A stretch of DNA of 64,000 nt from Lysinibacillus sp. B2A1 (GCA_002973635.1 CP027224.1:1250501-1314500); one strand, 5' to 3'; shown: positions 10,524-20,031, counted from the stretch's first letter. The notes: generated by a model from the letters alone, not told the origin. Numbers and translations are program-made.

Positions 10524-10719
10524 TTTATCTTCATTCAGCAGAAGACTCCCACCTCTACAGGTGGTGAGATGAATGCGGTTTTGTTTCCTTTTCAGTGGGT
10601 GTCCAAACACCTACTGAATGAAGATAAAGCCTCTGGCGGATGTCACGGAATCGGAAAGGAGTTCTTTGTGCAAGCACAAAGCCGGTTCCGGACGCAATTA
10701 TGCCGAGGCATAATTGATT
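10524..10719 (+). repeat. Structured intergenic repeat, copy A (short form)
   Basis: Copy A fills the priA-def gap, where these genes are usually adjacent. It begins with a 15-base arm (10524-10538) pairing exactly with 10614-10628. Between them lie a CCACCT/AGGTGG hairpin (10549-10564) and a 12-bp hairpin with a CCAA loop (10591-10618). The latter competes with the outer arm for CTGAA, so two folds are possible. The core GGCGGATGTCACGG (10635-10648) follows. GGAATCGG pairs with CCGGTTCC around a CTTTGTGC/GCACAAAG hairpin (10664-10681), then comes GGACG. The element closes with a perfect 10-bp hairpin (10695-10716). It shares these blocks with copies B to E. It has no transposase and no inverted terminal repeats. 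Confidence 0.85.
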
Positions 10720-10820
10720 AGAAATGATGAAAGAATTATTGAACGGTTGTTTATCTAATATTGACATACAGAGTAGACAAGGCATAGAAGCCTGAAATAG
10801 TAGAAATGAGGAAACAGAAA

Positions 10821-11315
10821 ATGGCTATAAAAAAAGTTGTAGAACATCCAGCAAAGGTATTATCTACGCCATGCACAGAAGTTACAGAAATAAATGAAGA
10901 CATAATTACATTGCTAGATGATTTATATGACACAATGGTTGAATATGATGGGGTTGGTATTGCAGCTCCTCAAATAAATGTTGGCTTACGAGTTGCCATT
11001 GTTGAGCTTGGTGAGGAACGAGATATTTTAGAAATGATTAATCCAACTGTTATTGAGACAGACGGAGCGGAAATAGATATTGAAGGCTGCTTAAGCTTTC
11101 CGGGGTTATACGGTGAGGTTGAGCGCCCTGACTATGTGAAAATCGAAGCATGTGATCGTGAAGGACGCGTTTATGAACTCGAAGCTGGAGGCTTTGATGC
11201 ACGAGCTATTTTACATGAAATTGATCATTTAGATGGCGTATTATTCAATTCAAAAATCAAACGCATTGTCACAGAGGAAGAACTTGAGGCAATGTACGCA
11301 GAAGAGGAGGAGTAA
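10821..11315 (+). CDS. def: Peptide deformylase (type 1)
   Basis: Removes the formyl group from N-terminal formyl-methionine of new proteins, using a metal ion (usually Fe2+). All three motifs are present: GVGIAAPQ (motif 1), EGCLSFP with the metal-binding Cys (motif 2) and HEIDHLDG with the two metal-binding His and catalytic Glu (motif 3). The start was placed at [10 protein letters not shown] because the family begins there and GAGG precedes it; a frame five codons longer lacks a ribosome site. The result is 164 residues. It is followed after one base by fmt, the enzyme that adds the formyl group on initiator tRNA. Confidence 0.96.
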   Translation: MAIKKVVEHPAKVLSTPCTEVTEINEDIITLLDDLYDTMVEYDGVGIAAPQINVGLRVAIVELGEERDILEMINPTVIETDGAEIDIEGCLSFPGLYGEVERPDYVKIEACDREGRVYELEAGGFDARAILHEIDHLDGVLFNSKIKRIVTEEELEAMYAEEEE

Positions 11316-11316
11316 T

Positions 11317-12258
11317 ATGACGTCAATAATTTTTATGGGTACACCTGATTTCTCCGCACCCATTTTGCGTATGCTGCACCATGAAGGCTATGATATCAAA
11401 GCAGTTGTTACACAGCCTGATCGTCCAGTTGGTCGTAAGCGTGTACTTACGCCACCACCTGTAAAGGCTGCTGCTATTGAATTAGGCTTACCCGTTATAC
11501 AGCCAGAAAAGCTACGAGGCTCTGAGGAATTACAGCAAATCCTTGATTTACAGCCAGACCTAGTTATAACAGCAGCATTTGGACAAATATTACCGAAATC
11601 ATTACTAGAAGCACCACCGCTTGGATGTATTAACGTTCATGCATCACTTTTACCAAAATATCGTGGCGGTGCACCGATTCATCAAGCGGTTATTGATGGT
11701 GAAAAAGTTACAGGTGTAACAATCATGTATATGGCTGAAAAGCTTGATGCAGGCGATATTATATCTCAGAAGGCTATCCCAATCGAAGAGGACGACCATA
11801 CAGGTGGTCTATTTGATAAGCTGAGTGTAGTAGGTAGGGATTTATTAAAAGATACACTTCCTTCTATTATAAATAGAACAAATAGTCGAACGGTACAGGA
11901 TGAGGAACAAGTAACCTTTGCAAGTAATATTTCACGTGAACAAGAGCGTATCGATTGGACAAAGGATGCTGCAACTTTATACAATCAAGTGCGAGGTCTC
12001 CATCCATGGCCAGTAGCCTATACAACATTTGAAGATGGAAACTTTAAAATTTGGTGGGCAAAGGTTGGCAATACAAAGCATAATACTATTCCTGGTACAG
12101 TCGTTACCATTTCAAAGGATTATTTTGAAGTTGCGGCTGGAAATGGCACAACACTTGCACTATATGATGTTCAACCAGCTGGTAAAAAACGTATGATAGC
12201 TGAAGAATACTTACGTGGTACAGGTTCTAAATTACAGATTGGGGACCAGTTTAAATGA
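11317..12258 (+). CDS. fmt: Methionyl-tRNA formyltransferase
   Basis: Formylates initiator Met-tRNA from 10-formyltetrahydrofolate. The N-terminal Rossmann domain starts [16 protein letters not shown], with the conserved catalytic stretch [21 protein letters not shown] (Asn, His) and the SLLPKYRG folate-binding loop. The C-terminal OB-like domain contains the LHPWPVAYT segment. The start at 11317 has a GAGGAGG ribosome site and gives the expected length (313 residues); a longer frame running back into def has no such support. Its end overlaps rsmB by 4 bases. Confidence 0.97.
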   Translation: MTSIIFMGTPDFSAPILRMLHHEGYDIKAVVTQPDRPVGRKRVLTPPPVKAAAIELGLPVIQPEKLRGSEELQQILDLQPDLVITAAFGQILPKSLLEAPPLGCINVHASLLPKYRGGAPIHQAVIDGEKVTGVTIMYMAEKLDAGDIISQKAIPIEEDDHTGGLFDKLSVVGRDLLKDTLPSIINRTNSRTVQDEEQVTFASNISREQERIDWTKDAATLYNQVRGLHPWPVAYTTFEDGNFKIWWAKVGNTKHNTIPGTVVTISKDYFEVAAGNGTTLALYDVQPAGKKRMIAEEYLRGTGSKLQIGDQFK

Positions 12259-13616
12259 GTAAAAAAAGCGTAGTAATTTGGGATGGAAATGTGCGTGATG
12301 CCGCACTTTCTATTCTTATAGCAGTAGATAAAAATCAAGCCTATAGTAATTTACTCTTAAGTGAAACGATAAAGCGACATAAAATTGAAGCGAAAGATCG
12401 AGCTCTTCTAACAGAAATTACGTATGGCACCCTACAATATAAAATGACACTTGATTATTATTTAGAGCCATTTATTCGTGGCAATGTAGATCATTGGGTG
12501 CGCTGGCTTTTACGATTATCTCTATATCAGATACATTATTTAACACGTATTCCGCCACATGCAGCAGTAAATGAGGCTGTAGAAATAGCCAAGCGACGAG
12601 GTCACCAAGGTATAGCCTCAATGGTTAATGGAATTTTACGTTCTGTTTTACGTCAAGGAGTAGCCTCTACAGATCAAATTACAAATCCAATTGAGCGTCT
12701 TTCCATTGAAACTAGTCATCCAGAGTGGTTAGTGCAACGCTTTGTGGATAACTATGGTATAGAAGTAGCAACTGAGATGTTACGAGAAAATAATGTACCA
12801 CCTGTGCAGACTGTCCGTGTTAATACGACAAAGGTAAATATCGAGGAAGCGATTGCCAGCTTAGAGGCAGAAGGCTTAACAGCTAAAAAAAGCGATATCA
12901 TGCCAGAATGCTTACATGTAACAAATGGTCAGCCTGCTCGAACAAAAGCATTCCAAGAAGGGCTGATTACGATTCAGGATGAAAGCTCAATGATTCCAGC
13001 AAATGTCTTACATCCATCCCCTGGTATGAGAGTTTTAGATATGTGTGCCGCACCTGGTGGGAAAACAACACATTTAGCAGAGATTATGAACAATGAGGGT
13101 TCGATTTTAGCAACCGATCTTCACCCACATAAATTAGATTTAATCGACCATAATACAGATCGTCTGGGAATTGATATAGTAGAAACTGCACCGATTGATG
13201 GCCGTAAAGCACCAGATTTTCTACAGCCAGAATCATTTGATGCTATTTTAGTCGATGCACCTTGTAGTGGTCTAGGTGTCATGCGTCGTAAACCAGATAT
13301 AAAATATACAAAGCGTGAAGAAGATTTAGAAAACCTTCAAAAAATACAATTGGCATTGCTCGATGCTGCAACAAAAGTATTGAAAATGGAAGGGAAGCTT
13401 GTGTACAGTACTTGTACAGTCGATAAAAAAGAAAATGAGGGTACTGTAAATGCCTTTTTAACAGCTCATCCTGAAATGGAAGCGATACAACTAGAATCTT
13501 TACCAACAAAATTAGCGGAAAAGCAAGCAAATGGCATGCTTCAAGTCTTTCCACAAGACTTTGGCAGTGACGGTTTCTTCGTTGCCGCCTTTCGTAAAAA
13601 AGGAGGATCCAACTAA
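12255..13616 (+). CDS. rsmB: 16S rRNA (cytosine-967-C5)-methyltransferase RsmB
   Basis: Methylates C967 of 16S rRNA with S-adenosylmethionine. The N-terminal NusB-like RNA-binding domain (about 1-150) is followed by the RsmB/Fmu methyltransferase domain. That domain has SAM motif [18 protein letters not shown], motif [10 protein letters not shown] with one catalytic Cys, and [12 protein letters not shown] with the other, the TC dyad typical of m5C methyltransferases. At 453 residues it has the expected length. It overlaps fmt by 4 bases and shares one base with the rlmN start, so translation is probably coupled along the operon. Confidence 0.96.
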   Translation: MSKKSVVIWDGNVRDAALSILIAVDKNQAYSNLLLSETIKRHKIEAKDRALLTEITYGTLQYKMTLDYYLEPFIRGNVDHWVRWLLRLSLYQIHYLTRIPPHAAVNEAVEIAKRRGHQGIASMVNGILRSVLRQGVASTDQITNPIERLSIETSHPEWLVQRFVDNYGIEVATEMLRENNVPPVQTVRVNTTKVNIEEAIASLEAEGLTAKKSDIMPECLHVTNGQPARTKAFQEGLITIQDESSMIPANVLHPSPGMRVLDMCAAPGGKTTHLAEIMNNEGSILATDLHPHKLDLIDHNTDRLGIDIVETAPIDGRKAPDFLQPESFDAILVDAPCSGLGVMRRKPDIKYTKREEDLENLQKIQLALLDAATKVLKMEGKLVYSTCTVDKKENEGTVNAFLTAHPEMEAIQLESLPTKLAEKQANGMLQVFPQDFGSDGFFVAAFRKKGGSN

Positions 13617-14758
13617 TGGTGGATCAAGAGAAATTTAATGAACGAATCAACGATTTAGTTGATGAAGCGGAAGAAAAGCCTGTTCGACGCACAAAAAAAG
13701 ATAAGCCTAATTTAAAGGAATCTGTCTATTCTTTACAACCGAAGCAGTTAGAAGAGTGGTTAAAGGAAAATGGTGAAAAACCATTTCGTGCAGCACAAAT
13801 CTTTGATTGGCTTTACAATAAGCGTGTAAAGACATTTGCTGAAATGTCTAACCTTTCAAAGGGATTACGAGAAAAGCTTGAAGCAAGTTTCGCTTTAACG
13901 ACATTGTCAACCATTGTTCAGCAAGAATCCAAAGATGGTACGATTAAATTTTTATTTCAATTACAGGACGGCTATTCTATTGAAACAGTATTAATGCGTC
14001 ATGATTACGGTAACTCTGTTTGTGTGACAACACAGGTTGGATGCCGAATTGGCTGTACGTTCTGTGCCTCTACTTTAGGTGGTTTAAAGCGTCATTTATT
14101 AGCAGGAGAAATTGTGGAGCAAGTTGTCAAAGTTCAGCAGACATTAGATGAAATGGGAGAACGTGTCTCACATATCGTTATTATGGGAATTGGAGAGCCT
14201 TTCGATAATTATGATGCGATGATGAACTTCTTAAAAGTCATAAACCATGAAAAAGGATTAAATATCGGAGCGCGTCATATTACTGTTTCAACTTCAGGTA
14301 TTGTACCAAAAATTTATCAATTTGCGGATGAACAGCTTCAAATTAACTTTGCTGTATCTCTGCATGCACCGAATCAAGAGGCACGCCAAAAATTAATGCC
14401 AATCGCACGTGCTTATAAATTGGATGAATTGATGGAAGCTGTTCGATACTATACACAAAAAACTGGAAGACGTGTAAGTTTTGAGTATGGATTAATGTCA
14501 GGTGAAAATGATTCAGTAGAAATTGCAGAAGAATTATCTGCGTTAATAAAAGGAATTAAGTGCCATGTGAACTTAATTCCAGTAAACTACGTACCAGAAC
14601 GTGATTATGTGCGTACATCTCGTAGTCAAATTTTTGCTTTTGAAAAAACATTAAAGAAAAATGGTATTAACGTAACAATCCGCCGTGAGCAAGGCTCTGA
14701 TATTGCTGCTGCGTGTGGTCAATTACGTGCACAAGAGAGATCTGAAGAGACGAGGTGA
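13616..14758 (+). CDS. rlmN: 23S rRNA (A2503-C2)/tRNA (A37-C2) methyltransferase RlmN, radical SAM
   Basis: A radical SAM methyltransferase that methylates C2 of A2503 in 23S rRNA and A37 of some tRNAs. The [4Fe-4S]-binding CRIGCTFC motif (CxxxCxxC) is at about residues 143-150. [12 protein letters not shown] and the SLHAPN segment are typical of the family. The methyl-carrying Cys is in the C-terminal DIAAACGQL. The first 35 residues form a charged extension ([12 protein letters not shown]) that is longer than usual. The ATG overlaps the rsmB stop by one base. Confidence 0.96.
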   Translation: MVDQEKFNERINDLVDEAEEKPVRRTKKDKPNLKESVYSLQPKQLEEWLKENGEKPFRAAQIFDWLYNKRVKTFAEMSNLSKGLREKLEASFALTTLSTIVQQESKDGTIKFLFQLQDGYSIETVLMRHDYGNSVCVTTQVGCRIGCTFCASTLGGLKRHLLAGEIVEQVVKVQQTLDEMGERVSHIVIMGIGEPFDNYDAMMNFLKVINHEKGLNIGARHITVSTSGIVPKIYQFADEQLQINFAVSLHAPNQEARQKLMPIARAYKLDELMEAVRYYTQKTGRRVSFEYGLMSGENDSVEIAEELSALIKGIKCHVNLIPVNYVPERDYVRTSRSQIFAFEKTLKKNGINVTIRREQGSDIAAACGQLRAQERSEETR

Positions 14759-14761
14759 CCA

Positions 14762-15514
14762 GTGTTGAAATACACAGTCGAAAGTGATATTGGGTTAAAA
14801 CGAGCAATTAATGAAGACCGTGCTGCATTTTTTAAACGTCCAGATGGACTTGCACTAGCACTCGTAGCGGACGGCATGGGTGGTCATAATGCTGGCGATG
14901 TTGCGAGTGATATGGCAATGAAACAAATGGAACATGTTTTTTTACAGGCAGAAGCACATCATTTTGCATCTACAACATCAAAAGAAGAGTGGTTATTACA
15001 AACAGTCACGCAACTGAATAAAAATATTTATGACTATTCTTTATCACATGAAGACTGTAAAGGAATGGGCACGACGTTTATTGCTGTGTTAATTGAAGAT
15101 AATCATTGCTTTATTGCACATATTGGTGATAGTCGGGTGTATTATTTCTTTGATGATGGTGCACAACAAATAACAAGAGATCATTCATACGTAAATGTTT
15201 TGGTTGAAAATGGTGAGATTAGTGAAGAGGAAGCCTTGACACATCCAAAGAAAAATTTCATCCTACGAGCTTTAGGCACAGAAGAAAGCATTAAACCAGA
15301 CTTTTATGAAGTGGATTTAGCATCAGAATCGTATTTACTCATTTGCTCCGATGGTTTAAGCAATAAATTAACAGTGTATGAAATGGCATCTATTATTACG
15401 TATCCAGATACCATAGAAGAAAAGGGAAGAAAACTTGTGGAATTAGCAAATGCCAGCGGGGGGGAAGACAACATCTCCCTCGTACTGCTCACTAGGCAAG
15501 ATGAGGAGGTGTAA
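14762..15514 (+). CDS. prpC: PP2C-type protein phosphatase PrpC
   Basis: A Mn2+/Mg2+-dependent Ser/Thr phosphatase that removes phosphates placed by PrkC, its neighbour. PP2C motifs are visible: NEDR near residue 19, VADGMGGHNAGDVAS holding the metal-binding Asp and Gly, MGTTFIAVL, AHIGDSRVY, LLICSDGLSNKL and SGGEDNISLVLL. At 250 residues it is normal for the family. GTG at 14762 and TTG at 14765 are both served by the GAGGTG ribosome site; GTG was preferred. It is three bases before prkC and is expected to share its transcript. Confidence 0.95.
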   Translation: MLKYTVESDIGLKRAINEDRAAFFKRPDGLALALVADGMGGHNAGDVASDMAMKQMEHVFLQAEAHHFASTTSKEEWLLQTVTQLNKNIYDYSLSHEDCKGMGTTFIAVLIEDNHCFIAHIGDSRVYYFFDDGAQQITRDHSYVNVLVENGEISEEEALTHPKKNFILRALGTEESIKPDFYEVDLASESYLLICSDGLSNKLTVYEMASIITYPDTIEEKGRKLVELANASGGEDNISLVLLTRQDEEV

Positions 15515-15516
15515 GA

Positions 15517-17493
15517 ATGCTTGTAGGAAAACGAATTAGTGACCGCTATAAAATTATTGAACTCATTGGTGGCGGAGGTATGTCCAATGTCTATTTGGCA
15601 CATGACATGATCTTAAACCGTGATGTAGCGATAAAAGTATTACGCTATGATTTCACAAATGAAGATGAATTACATCGACGTTTTCAACGTGAGGCACTTT
15701 CTGCTACAAGCCTTACACATCCAAATATTGTTAGTATATATGATGTAGGCGATGATGGAGATCTACATTATATTGTAATGGAGTATGTTCAAGGAAAAAC
15801 ATTAAAGCAGTACATACAGGAATATGCACCAATTTCTCCTGCTAGAAGTGTGCACATTATGAAGCAGTTGACGTCTGCTATTGCTAATGCCCATGAAAAT
15901 CACATTATTCATCGTGACATTAAGCCTCAAAATATTTTAATGGATGCTGAAGGAAATGTGAAAGTAACTGATTTTGGTATAGCAATGACGCTTAGTGCAA
16001 CATCCTTTACACAAACAAATTCTGTGCTCGGTACTGTACACTATTTATCACCAGAGCAGGCTCGTGGTGGTACAGCAACAAATAGGTCAGATATATATGC
16101 ACTTGGTATTGTATTATATGAATTATTGACTGGCGAATTACCATTTTCAGGTGAATCGGCTGTTTCGATTGCCCTGAAACATTTACAAGCAGAGACACCA
16201 TCTGTACGTGCATTTGATGCTACAATACCACAGAGCTTGGAAAATGTTGTGCTAAAAGCTACAGCAAAGGATGCTGCTCATCGTTATTCCACAGTAGAAG
16301 AAATGCAGGAAGATTTAGAAACAGTTTTATCACCTAATCGTATAAATGAGCCTAAATTTGCTATTCCATTTGATAATGATGCCACTAAGGCTATACCTAT
16401 TATAAAAGACCAAGCGCTACGAAATAATGAGGATTTAACGAAAACTAGAGCCATTGAACCAATTACACAATCAAAACCGAAACAAGACCCTAAAAAGACA
16501 ATTGACAAGGTAGAGCCTATTAAGAAAAAGAAAAAATGGCCGAAATATGTTGCTGTGTTATTTATTGCAGTAATTGTGATGTTCTTATACTTTTTATTTG
16601 CTACGGAGCTCTTTAGCCCGAAAAAGTTTGCTGTACCTAGTGTGACAGGTTTAACTGTTGAGGAAGCAGAGAAAAGATTAGAAGCAGAGGGCTTTGTTGT
16701 AGGTGATATAAAGTCACGTAATGATGAGGAAATTGAAAAGGATAAGGTGATTGAAACAGACCCAGCAGAAAAGGCAGAGCGTGTCAAAGGAACGGAAGTG
16801 GATATAATCGTCAGTCTTGGAGAAGAAATGACGAAACTTGATGATTATACAGGGCGACCATTTAGCCAAGTAGAAGCATTACTAAAGGACACATTTGCGG
16901 ATATAGACTTTGAAGAAGTTTATTCACAAGAGCCAGCTGGCACCATTACTGGTCAGGAGCCAATAGAAGGTACTGAAGTAATCGCCAAAGATACAACTTT
17001 ACTATTTAAAGTTAGTAAGGGAGTACAATTGGTTAAAGTGGGAAGTATTGTGAATTATACTAAGGCTCAAGCAGAAGCGTATGTAAAAGATAAAGGCTTA
17101 AAATTGCATATAGTTCGTGAAGAAAATCACAATACAATACCAGCGGGAAGTATTATTTCACAATTGACAAAAGCTGAAGCAGAAGTTGAGGTAGGTTCAA
17201 CAGTAAGTGTTATTTTAAGCAAGGGACCTGCTAAAAAGCCTGATAAACCTTTTGTCGAAACAATCAAAATTGAGTATAAACCAAATGAGGAAGGCTTAGA
17301 ACAAACCGTTCGAATTGAAATTCAAGATAAAACACATTCAATGGTAGATACGTATGACACATTTCCTATCACGGCTGATATTGAATACAAAATACAGCTT
17401 GTTATTGGGGAAGGTCAGGAAGCGGCCTATAAAATAATTCGTGATTCGGAAATCATTGCTTCACGTAAAATTAACTATGATGATATTAAATAA
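15517..17493 (+). CDS. prkC: Serine/threonine protein kinase PrkC with PASTA repeats
   Basis: A membrane eukaryotic-type kinase that senses muropeptides/lipid II through outside PASTA repeats. In B. subtilis it controls germination and phosphorylates several cytosolic proteins. The kinase domain (about 10-270) has the glycine-rich loop IGGGGMSNVY, VAIKVLR lysine, HRDIKPQN catalytic loop, DFGIA and SPEQARGG. A juxtamembrane Lys-rich stretch leads to one membrane helix near residues 343-366, then three PASTA repeats (about 372-437, 440-508, 509-576) and a C-terminal extension of about 80 residues. At 658 residues it fits the family. It sits between its phosphatase and the GTPase RsgA, a known PrkC substrate in B. 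subtilis. Confidence 0.96.
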   Translation: MLVGKRISDRYKIIELIGGGGMSNVYLAHDMILNRDVAIKVLRYDFTNEDELHRRFQREALSATSLTHPNIVSIYDVGDDGDLHYIVMEYVQGKTLKQYIQEYAPISPARSVHIMKQLTSAIANAHENHIIHRDIKPQNILMDAEGNVKVTDFGIAMTLSATSFTQTNSVLGTVHYLSPEQARGGTATNRSDIYALGIVLYELLTGELPFSGESAVSIALKHLQAETPSVRAFDATIPQSLENVVLKATAKDAAHRYSTVEEMQEDLETVLSPNRINEPKFAIPFDNDATKAIPIIKDQALRNNEDLTKTRAIEPITQSKPKQDPKKTIDKVEPIKKKKKWPKYVAVLFIAVIVMFLYFLFATELFSPKKFAVPSVTGLTVEEAEKRLEAEGFVVGDIKSRNDEEIEKDKVIETDPAEKAERVKGTEVDIIVSLGEEMTKLDDYTGRPFSQVEALLKDTFADIDFEEVYSQEPAGTITGQEPIEGTEVIAKDTTLLFKVSKGVQLVKVGSIVNYTKAQAEAYVKDKGLKLHIVREENHNTIPAGSIISQLTKAEAEVEVGSTVSVILSKGPAKKPDKPFVETIKIEYKPNEEGLEQTVRIEIQDKTHSMVDTYDTFPITADIEYKIQLVIGEGQEAAYKIIRDSEIIASRKINYDDIK

Positions 17494-17504
17494 GGGGGAA
17501 TTGG

Positions 17505-18389
17505 ATGGCGCAAGGCCAAATACGCAAAGCATTAAGTGGTTATTATTATGTCTATGATGGAGCTCAACTCATACAATGTCGAGGACGTGGGGTATTTCGC
17601 AATCGCGGGGAATCCCCACTCGTTGGCGACATGGTAGAATACACGCTTGAAACAGAGGGGTCAGATGGTACTATTCAAAAAATAATGGATCGCCAAAATG
17701 AATTAGTACGCCCTCCAATTGCTAATATTGATCAAGGCATTCTTGTGTTTTCTGTAAAAGAACCAAATTTTAATACAATTTTATTGGATCGATTTTTAGT
17801 TGTCTTAGAATCATTTCATGTTCACCCGATAATTTGTTTAACAAAAATGGACCTGCTAGAGGAACATGAACGTGAGGAATTGCAAGGCTATATAAAAGAT
17901 TATGAAAGCATGGGATATACTGTACTGCAAACCTATAAAGGGGAGGAAGAATTAATAGAACGGCTTCAGCCGATTTTAAAAGGAAAAACCTCTGTATTAG
18001 CAGGACAGTCTGGTGTTGGCAAATCAACACTGTTAAATACTTTAATTCCAGATTTAAATTTAAAAACAGGCATTATCTCACAAAGCTTAGGACGTGGAAA
18101 ACATACGACACGCCATGTAGAATTAATAGAGGTATGTGACGGTCTATTAGCAGATACACCTGGATTTAGTTCTTTTGATTTTGATGACATTGAAAAAGAA
18201 GAATTAGGCGGATGTTTCCCTGAAATGGTTCAAGTGGCGGAGGATTGTAAATTCAGAGGTTGTTTACATTTAAAGGAGCCAAAATGTGCAGTGAAGGTAG
18301 CTGTAGAGGCGGGAGAAATTCGTGAATACCGCTATAAGCACTACGAACAATTTATGCAAGAAATTATGGATCGAAAGCCGAGGTATTAA
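17505..18389 (+). CDS. rsgA: Ribosome small-subunit-dependent GTPase RsgA (CpgA)
   Basis: A circularly permuted GTPase that helps late maturation of the 30S subunit. An N-terminal OB fold (about 1-65) is followed by the permuted G domain in order G4 (TKMD), G1 (GQSGVGKSTLLN), G3 (DTPGFSSFD). A C-terminal zinc knuckle is seen in CKFRGCLHLKEPKC. At 294 residues it matches the B. subtilis protein. Its stop overlaps the rpe ATG. The link with prkC is conserved and functional in B. subtilis, where CpgA is phosphorylated. Confidence 0.96.
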   Translation: MAQGQIRKALSGYYYVYDGAQLIQCRGRGVFRNRGESPLVGDMVEYTLETEGSDGTIQKIMDRQNELVRPPIANIDQGILVFSVKEPNFNTILLDRFLVVLESFHVHPIICLTKMDLLEEHEREELQGYIKDYESMGYTVLQTYKGEEELIERLQPILKGKTSVLAGQSGVGKSTLLNTLIPDLNLKTGIISQSLGRGKHTTRHVELIEVCDGLLADTPGFSSFDFDDIEKEELGGCFPEMVQVAEDCKFRGCLHLKEPKCAVKVAVEAGEIREYRYKHYEQFMQEIMDRKPRY

Positions 18390-19060
18390 TGATGATACAA
18401 ATTGCACCATCAATTTTAGCAGCTAATTTCGCTAAATTAGGAGAAGAAGTAAAGGAAGTAGAAAAAGCGGGTGCCCAACTTATTCATATTGATGTAATGG
18501 ATGGTCATTTTGTGCCGAATATTTCCTTCGGCTCTATCGTATTAGACGCCATTCGTCCTTTAACTGATTTACCACTAGACGTACATTTAATGATTGAAAA
18601 TCCTGATCAATATATTGAACAATTCGCCAAAGCGGGAGCAGACTATATTACGGTACATGTTGAAGCTTGTCGCCATTTACACCGTACTATTCAATTAATT
18701 CGCTCATTAGGAGTCAAACCTGGTGTTGTGTTAAATCCGCATACACCGATAGAATCGATTCAACATATTTTAGAGGATATTGATATGGTGTTGTTTATGA
18801 CAGTGAATCCAGGCTTTGGCGGACAGCAATTCATCCATTCTGTGGTGCCGAAAATTGAAGCGTTAGCGGCTATTATTAAAGAGCGCAATCTTAATATTGC
18901 TATAGAAATAGACGGGGGCATTAATGCAGAGACAATTGTGCCTTGTGCAAAGGCAGGGGCGACAATTTTTGTAGCAGGCTCAGCAATTTATAGCAAAGAG
19001 GATCGTACAGCAGCACTTCAGGAAATTCTTGCTGCTGGTGAAGCAGCGATTAAAGGATGA
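18389..19060 (+). CDS. rpe: Ribulose-phosphate 3-epimerase
   Basis: Interconverts ribulose 5-phosphate and xylulose 5-phosphate in the pentose phosphate pathway. It is a TIM barrel with IAPSILAANFAKLG at the start, HIDVMDGHFVPNI with metal-binding His and Asp, DVHLMIENP, VNPGFGGQQF and EIDGGINAET (second catalytic Asp). Two ATGs in a row (18389 and 18392) are possible starts; the first overlaps the rsgA stop. The gene overlaps thiN by 4 bases. Confidence 0.96.
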   Translation: MMIQIAPSILAANFAKLGEEVKEVEKAGAQLIHIDVMDGHFVPNISFGSIVLDAIRPLTDLPLDVHLMIENPDQYIEQFAKAGADYITVHVEACRHLHRTIQLIRSLGVKPGVVLNPHTPIESIQHILEDIDMVLFMTVNPGFGGQQFIHSVVPKIEALAAIIKERNLNIAIEIDGGINAETIVPCAKAGATIFVAGSAIYSKEDRTAALQEILAAGEAAIKG

Positions 19061-19710
19061 CACTAGTTGTTGTTTGTGCTGGTGGTCCTAAAGAGGAGCT
19101 ATGTTCATTCGTTCCATTTACAAAGAAAGAGGATGTACTATTTATTGGGGCTGATCGAGGAGCACTATATTTAATCGAGCAAGGCATTACACCACATGCG
19201 ATTGTTGGAGATTTTGACTCTTTAACACATGAGGAATATGAGCTTGTAATGAAGCATACCAATGATAGACAACGATTTCAGGAAGAAAAAAATGAAACAG
19301 ATACTGATTTAGCACTGTTAAAGGCCTATACCTACCAACCATCGGAGATTGTACTCACAGGTGTTACTGGTGGACGCTTGGATCATTATGAGGCAGCAAT
19401 CCGCTCCATTTATCGTTTGCAAAGGGAGCATCCGCATATTGTCTTAAAGATTATGAATCATGCAAATCTATTACAATTTTTAATGCCAGGTACTCACACT
19501 ATTCAAGCAGATGAACAGTACCGTTATTTGTCTTTTTTTGCACATGAAGAACCGATTAAAAATGTTACATTAAGGCAAGTGAAATATGAAACAACCAATG
19601 AAGAAATTACTTTAGGTACATCCCGATTTACAAGTAATGAAATATTAGGTGATTCAGGGTCTATATCTTTCTCACAAGGCATATGTTTAATGATAAGAAG
19701 CATAGATTAG
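19057..19710 (+). CDS. thiN: Thiamine pyrophosphokinase
   Basis: Converts thiamine to thiamine pyrophosphate with ATP. The 217-residue protein contains the conserved GADRGALYLIEQGI and VGDFDSLT segments with acidic metal ligands, EKNETDTDLALLKA and GVTGGRLDHYEAAI, all typical of the TPK catalytic domain. The smaller C-terminal thiamine-binding domain ends the protein. It overlaps rpe by 4 bases and lies 18 bases before spoVM, the same order as in B. subtilis (yloS). Confidence 0.95.
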   Translation: MTLVVVCAGGPKEELCSFVPFTKKEDVLFIGADRGALYLIEQGITPHAIVGDFDSLTHEEYELVMKHTNDRQRFQEEKNETDTDLALLKAYTYQPSEIVLTGVTGGRLDHYEAAIRSIYRLQREHPHIVLKIMNHANLLQFLMPGTHTIQADEQYRYLSFFAHEEPIKNVTLRQVKYETTNEEITLGTSRFTSNEILGDSGSISFSQGICLMIRSID

Positions 19711-19728
19711 CGTGAGGAGGAGATAGTC

Positions 19729-19830
19729 CTGAAAGTCTATACTTTTCAGTTGCCAAAAGTTGTGAGTAGTATTACACGTACATGTATTAATCTTTTTAAA
19801 AAAGACAAGAAAGTAAAAAAATCCGACTAA
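19729..19830 (+). CDS. spoVM: Stage V sporulation protein SpoVM, small amphipathic peptide, CTG start
   Basis: SpoVM is a tiny amphipathic helix that recognises the positive curvature of the forespore membrane and anchors SpoIVA, so that the spore coat can assemble. The predicted peptide has 33 residues. Its beginning, (M)KVYTFQLPKVVSSITR, aligns with B. subtilis MKFYTIKLPKFLGGIVR, including the Pro that breaks the helix; the lysine-rich tail is longer. The position after thiN and before rpmB is the conserved one. No ATG, GTG or TTG exists in frame between the thiN stop and the peptide; CTG at 19729 sits 6 bases after a strong GAGGAGGAG ribosome site, so CTG appears to be the start. Many gene finders would miss it. 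Confidence 0.85.
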   Translation: MKVYTFQLPKVVSSITRTCINLFKKDKKVKKSD

Positions 19831-19848
19831 CTCTGGTCGGATTTTTTT
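19814..19848 (+). terminator. Terminator after spoVM
   Basis: The stem AAAAAAATCCGAC/GTCGGATTTTTTT overlaps the last codons of spoVM and ends in a T-run. It closes the long yloC-spoVM transcription unit. Confidence 0.9.
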
Positions 19849-19924
19849 CTGTTCCAGCGTTTGATATTTTCTATTAGACTGTTCGATTATTAGAATCTTT
19901 TTTATAGTTCTGAGCGAATAAATT

Positions 19925-19969
19925 TAAAGCCTCTATTCATTATGTTCAGTGTAATGAATAGAGGCTTTA
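19925..19969. repeat. Perfect 18-bp palindrome with 9-base loop
   Basis: The arms 19925-19942 and 19952-19969 are exact reverse complements (TAAAGCCTCTATTCATTA). It has no T-run, so it is not an ordinary terminator. The first arm contains AAAGCCTCT, the same word that opens the core of the intergenic repeats A, B, C and E, so it may be a reduced relative. Confidence 0.7.
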
Positions 19970-20031
19970 GCTGCTTGTTGCACTATATTTAAATGTACAA
20001 AGGCGGTTGGTAGTATGCCCAATTAGAAAGA

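Noticed and set aside
10521..10719. In-frame readthrough extension of PriA through repeat A
   Set aside because: PriA is full length at its TAA; the other repeat copies are not open in this frame, so this is most likely chance.
11233..11316. Longer upstream start for fmt within def
   Set aside because: The family starts at [12 protein letters not shown] and the GAGGAGG site serves the ATG at 11317.
16284..16787. 167-codon minus-strand frame inside prkC
   Set aside because: Ser/Thr-rich shadow of the linker and membrane part of PrkC; no ribosome site.
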